From assembly GCF_958298935.1 (NCBI RefSeq), contig NC_084927.1, forward strand, positions 24,936,001 through 25,000,000: DNA of 64,000 nucleotides. Direction: 5' to 3'. The notes under the pieces were generated by a model that saw only the letters and a list, made by a program, of their open reading frames with translations, ran no database searches and was not told the DNA's origin. The DNA comes from Phragmites australis (lineage: Eukaryota; Streptophyta; Magnoliopsida; Poales; Poaceae). The position numbers and the translations under genes were made by a program. Positions within the stretch are counted from its first letter, which is position 1; every line of letters starts with the position of its first letter. Of this stretch, positions 59,061 through 64,000 are shown in pieces.

Positions 59061-60197
59061 CTCCTAGTACAAATAAACCACCGGATTAGCGCTGCCGATA
59101 TCGCCCCCACTCCGATCGAGTGGACAGCCGCGCCATCATGCCGTCGTTGAAAGCCAAACGCCGCGAAAAGAGCCCGGAAAAATCCCTTCCCCGGGAGGAT
59201 TGCCAGTCAATCAAAATAAAGCGTACGTGATGTGTTTGTGATATGCGTCGGCGTCAGCTGGCCACTTGTGTCGCCGCCAGCCATTGCCCGTGCGCTGCAC
59301 TTGAGATCTCACCCCGCCCCCCGGGCGAGTCCATGCGTGCTCCCGATCGATGCAGCAACGATTACGGAAGTCACTGATCCGATCCGTAGAGATTAGATGG
59401 CGGGGGCCGAACTCCATAAGTCGCGTGTGTGACAAGCCGCACTAGAGCAGAGCTTTCCGTAACGCCGAATCTGCTCGCTGTGGTGGTGGCAGTGGCACAC
59501 GCTGATTTGGTTATCGCATGTATAGGTATGTCGTGTAGTATACTATACTGGCAGCACTAATTCGGCTGACAAAGCTGTTGGACACCGTCAGGGCAGCTTT
59601 GTAAGGCCATCAGCGAAACGAATCAGTTGGTGCAATGCAAAGCTCAAAAGCTGTACATTCCTAGTCGCTCGTGACTCCAGTATTTTCAGTTTTTCACAAC
59701 TGTACATCCCCATTGAAGCCATGCCATTTGGCGACTTGATCAAGTATGTGTCGTAACCACCATGCATGCATACATCACGCAAAAAGGACTCACGTCTATC
59801 TGTGTTCGTGTTCCGGTGTGTGCAATGCATTGTACAAAGGGAAAGGGGTATCATGACGCGGGCTAAGTTCACTGGCTCACGCACGACACGCTGTGAGAGA
59901 ATGAATGCGCGTGGCATTGTTTCCTCAATTGAAGACTTGAAGTGACAAATGAGTGCAACGAATATTAGTGCACTAGCGCCAGGCTGCCACCACGCTCGGG
60001 TCACCGTCCATCTTTATCAACGGTCAGCAGAGCACAGCTGCCGAGCTGCGGCCTGTAGCTACGACCAGGAGTCCAGGACCAGCCTCCTCGAGGTTAGCCG
60101 AACGGTGCCATTGTTCCGTGATGCTGCCTGTCTACGGATCAATGCATGCGTCGCCGTCGAGGTCGAGGTGGCGGACGGGAGGCGTGCGGTTCACGCG
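59061..60197. other. Intergenic, no gene recognised
   Basis: Open frames here lack recognisable domains. Homology to the C-terminal end of the STP exon, expected just below 60198 if the relic were complete, is not found. Confidence 0.4.
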
Positions 60198-60494
60198 TCA
60201 CGACCAGATCGAGACGGCGTAGTACGCGAAGGTGGCGTGCTTGAGCTGGCGCAGCGTCAGCAGGAAGCACTGCATCTGCGCGAAGCCGAGCCCGAACCCG
60301 ATCGCCGCCGCGGCCGCCTGGCCCACGGACCGGATGCCCTCGCCCCGCACGGCCCAGAACAGCGCGCCCCACGCCCAGCAGAACTCGCCCGACACGGCGC
60401 ACGCCAGCGCGAACATCGCCGCGCCGTGCCCCGCCGTCATCCTCGTGCCGCCGCTGAGCTCCGCGTGCGCTCCCATGATCGCCGGAACCACGAT
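60198..60494 (-). pseudogene. STP/MST sugar transporter relic, last exon only
   Basis: Minus-strand sequence starts at a splice-acceptor-like GGCAG and codes IVVPAIMGAHAELSGGT, then SGEFCWAWGALFWAV, GIRSVGQAAAAAIGFGLGFA and QMQCFLLTLRQLKHATFAYY. This is the final exon of an STP, similar to gene B. The conserved [11 protein letters not shown] motif is shortened to RGEGIRS by a small in-frame deletion. A stop follows YAVSIWS, so the last helix and the PETKG motif are missing. No other exon lies upstream. It is a dead fragment of a fourth cluster member. Confidence 0.85.
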
Positions 60495-62150
60495 CTGCCA
60501 CAGCAGTAACGTTAAATTGGTTGCCTGGCAAGTTCGGTGTATTGTATAAAGTGCGATAATAAGAACAAGAATACCTATATATCATATATATCATAATAAA
60601 AATAAAACATAACATACAAGATAATTATGATATAAGTAAGAATGAGCCACTAGTGAGTAACCAATAGGATCATTCACCATATATCAAAATGAACTGAACA
60701 ACAAGTTGATGTGTTAAAAATTTGCTCTCAAGATACTATAATCAGCTGGCCCTAGAACATTAAATTTTTGCTCCCTAACTGAACATACTGAACATAATAG
60801 TCATAAAAAATTAGGCATGTAGTTTAAGATCACATCTAGACACAGGATCTAATAAACACCTTTTTTGAGCTTAACACTAATTTCTAGACAAAGTTACTGA
60901 GCAGTTTTATATTTATAAAAGGAAACAAAACCGCGGACATTGAAATGATTGAGCACCAAACCAACTGATCACTTAGAGAATAGATCAATAATTTCTACTG
61001 CATCAACAATCACAGTGGCACCATATCTAGAGCATTTCAGATTAGCAGGCAGTGAACAGAGAGTCAGCTGAATCAAATGACTAGGTATACAGGAATTAAC
61101 CAGAGAGATTAAAATTACAGCTCTCACAACCTGACTAGAAGAGATAAGCTATCGGAGCACCTTACAAATTCTGTCTATTGTACTTAGACTATATGTCCAT
61201 GTTCAGTAAAATTCATCATCATTGAGCTTTTAGAACCACAAGCAACCATGTTGTTCAGGACATAGAAGGAGGACAATACTCACAGTGTAATCCACTGAAA
61301 AGCACTAATGAATGAGGCAAGCCACGACTCACTAGCCGTTGTTCTAGAAATCCAATCACCCGTCAGTTGTCGCCGACGAGAGGGAAGACAAAGATACAAA
61401 GCCTCAACCGTCCCACCACTGCAAGTACGAGCGAGCCTTGGCGAATACAGCTCCGATCAACTCCAAATCAGAAGCTCCAGCTCACAATCCACCAAGCACC
61501 GACGCACAGAGAGCAACAACCGAGCTCCTCTTGACTCTAGCTCCATGCGAAGTGCCAAATCAGAGAGAAAAGAGAGTGAAACGAATGGGGATGGAAGTTT
61601 TTCTTCTCTTTTGACTCGGGAGCGGAAGCCCACCTCAAATAGACGCGATGACGGCGCCCTCCAGCCCCACAATCCTGAGGGATCTGGAGGCATTTACGTT
61701 GTCGCCGTACCGGTCGCCAGACCTCCCTCTATGCATCCATTCGCAAGTTTTTGAGCTCTCTCTTGTGCCCTAGCAGACCGATGCCCTATTGAGGCACCAG
61801 CACATAGGGCTCGGCCCGCAACAAAAACAAATGGCCTGCCGGTCTAAAGGGAAAAGGAGAGCCAAGAAAACATTAAAATTCAAAAATATCTCAACAATTC
61901 CCACCAAATTTTAATGTTGGAGTTATCGGTTTAATATACATGATTTGACTGCATGTGCCACCGGTGTGTTTCCCCTGTCGCGCTGGTGCCACCTCTGCCC
62001 TCTGATTGCCGAGCCGGGCCGCCACTCACCGCCGGAGAGGCCGCTCATGCTGCCCGACGCTGTACAGCTGTGGTGCGCGTCGATTTTGACCCATGATCAA
62101 AACGTCGGGCCAGCTATCAGCAACTGAGGCAGCTCCCCACCGATGCAAAA
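60495..62150. other. Unassigned, possibly retrotransposon-derived
   Basis: AT-rich from 60495 to 61300, then GC-richer. On the minus strand 61950-61280 reads like the leader of a repeat with a GTGAGT donor-like end (ACACTGTGAGTATTG near 61285). The plus-strand open frame at 61308-61754 is Ser/Arg-rich with no known domain. I cannot assign it. Confidence 0.3.
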
Positions 62151-64000
62151 AGGTTTAGGGCCATTTAATAATCCGGTTAATTCAGAAATAACAAAATTGA
62201 TTTATTAATTAAGTGTTAAATTGGTTGGAACTTGAAAAATACATAGGAAATTGTATGTTGCTCCAAAAATTATGAAACCAATTTTTTTTGGGTTTGTATG
62301 AGCATAATCTATATGTTAAAAATACTAGGAACTATGAAATATGTACTGGAATATCATTGGTTAATAAAATAGGTTTAAGCTTAATTAATCCAAGAAATAT
62401 TAAATGTTTGTCAATAATCCAAAATAAGAAAACCTTGAGGCTTTAAACTCATGGCATGATACATTGCACTATTGCCATACACTGTAGAGTATCTTTCATT
62501 GTATGTCATTTATGCTCATCATTGCATGCATTCTTAAGTAGCGAATAAAGGACCGAAGAGTGACGCAGGTGTGATCAAGGACAACGCCGAACTATCAGAG
62601 TTTTGGGAGTGTTGTGTGGGTAGCGTCAGGCACGCACCGGAGCAGCAAGGCAAGCATCTAAGTATATTGCACACTTTTGGTCAAATTGAATGGAATTTAA
62701 TTTGATAAATTATGCTCTATGTATATTGCATGTTTAGTGAGTTGATGTCGCGTTTGTATGGGTAGAACCTAAGTTGATTGCATTACCTCTACCTTGAGTT
62801 ATTGTTCATCCATATCCTTGTAGCCTTTATGTAATTGGTGTCTAGTTTTAAAGGTTAATCGAAATGCTTAGCATTGCTTACGTCCTTGGTAAAAGTTGAG
62901 AGACGGCGCATCCGTTGTTTGTGAGTCTATGGCTTACTTACTGTTTACAATAATGGTTACGAGGTTAAGATGGATGAGTTGTGATGATGAGGTGAGATAT
63001 GGGTGGTATTAGGGATGTTTCTCCTGCCCAGATATGAAGTTCCCCTAGATAGGTCAGGAGAGGAGCCCGGACACCATCGACCGCTTGCATCGTTTAAGTA
63101 TCGATCGTTGTTGTAGTTGGCTCAAGCACTTTCTGTATTAAACACATGCTGATCTAATGGTAAGGTGAGTCGATTATCATACGTTGTGCTGACACTTTCC
63201 TTGCGGCTCTATGGCGTGTAAGAGAAAAAGAATGAGAAGAAGCAAGGTGTCAGGGAGCCGGAGCATGGTCGGGACTTGCTCGCAGTAACCCCGGTGCCAT
63301 AGGGGCATGTGCCAATTATGGTTCCGGGTATGAGAAAGTTGTCACGAGTACCCCTTGTGTGTACTTTAGCGAGTACCACAAGCTGAATAGTCATCGTGTC
63401 GTGTGGGTAAAGATGTACCCCCTGTAGAGTGTAAGAACAATTTGAATTACCGCGCTCTCGGTTATGAGCATGTTTCTGTCTATTTGCAGCAGTCGTAGAG
63501 TTACGAATGTGATTTTGGTGTGGTATGTGGTTGAGATGGCTATGTTTACAGATATGTTAATTGTTGTTCCAGTTACACATACGTTCATGTTTATGTTGAG
63601 GTTTACAGGTTGGAAAGGTATATTTGATTAAGTATAAATACTCACACATATGTGTCAATGTCGTGGTCGCATGTTATTTTACTTAACCTTGTGATCTTTT
63701 TCTTGCTAGCGGCTCAATGCATAATCCTTGGAGTCGGGTTATCTATATGTACCCTATATGACTTAAGTCTTGAGAGTACCTTCGTACTCACGTTATTTTT
63801 TTAGGTTCTACAACTGAGGATGAGTTGGTCTCACTTCACGCCCGCCAATGTTGGTAGCGGGAATGAGTAGTCCAAACTACTGGAGTGACGGTGTTTTAGG
63901 GTGGTGCCTCAGGACAAATGACTCCACCCTTCTTTTGTTGTCAATAGGTTTTGTTTCTGCTGTGTAATTTCTCTAATATTTTGTTAAAAATTGTTGAAAA
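62151..64000 (+). mobile_element. LTR-retrotransposon-like sequence running off the window
   Basis: Long non-coding stretch with features seen in grass gypsy LTR/untranslated regions: AT-rich beginning, scattered GTGAG/GGTTCTACAACTGAGGATGAG phrases and no long open frame. The boundary at the right lies beyond the window. This is an impression from composition and phrasing, without a matching second LTR. Confidence 0.35.

Overview
The window is nuclear DNA from a grass (Poaceae). The evidence is the close match by eye of its intact genes to rice families (cryptochrome 1, a UBP3/UBP4-type ubiquitin hydrolase, OsMST1-like sugar transporters), GT-AG introns, GC-rich first exons, and grass-type transposable elements. 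I cannot name the species. Gene density is low: four intact genes, two transporter pseudogenes, and transposons or unrecognised sequence elsewhere.

Layout. 1-4583: no recognisable gene; one GC-rich block at 2.5-3.1 kb. 4584-7767 (+): complete four-exon CRY1 blue-light receptor. 9311-15106: LTR retrotransposon with matching 5-bp target duplications, gag remnants only, and a small MITE inside its 5' LTR. 16320-21323 (-): complete six-exon UBP3/UBP4-type deubiquitinase, convergent with CRY1. 23.4-29.5 kb (+): decayed L1-type LINE whose 5' ORF1 segment is present as four tandem copies of about 490 bp. 30.1-30.6 kb: a PB1-like/MULE-associated gene fragment ending in a Helitron-like 3' terminus. 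34.3-36.4 and 36.7-40.9 kb: two neighbouring Mutator-like elements with inverted ends and flanking direct repeats, carrying GRF zinc-finger remnants.

From 31.5 to 60.5 kb lies a dispersed cluster of STP/MST-type monosaccharide transporters: a pseudogene lacking exons 1-2 (+, 31.5-32.9 kb), an intact four-exon gene (+, 41.7-45.9 kb), an intact three-exon gene (-, 49.5-53.0 kb) and a one-exon relic (-, 60.2-60.5 kb). The two intact genes converge. Between them sits a Mutator-like foldback element (46700-49068) with arms of more than 0.7 kb, interrupted by a solo LTR. The rest (54.9-64 kb) is mostly LTR-retrotransposon debris.

The host genes do not form a pathway: CRY1 is a photoreceptor, the UBP removes ubiquitin, and the STPs are sugar/H+ symporters related by local duplication. 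I found no convincing undescribed multi-gene system. The most noteworthy structures are the long foldback repeat between the convergent transporters, the tandem amplification inside the LINE, the loss of canonical sugar-binding residues across the transporter cluster, and a probable GC-AG intron in one transporter.
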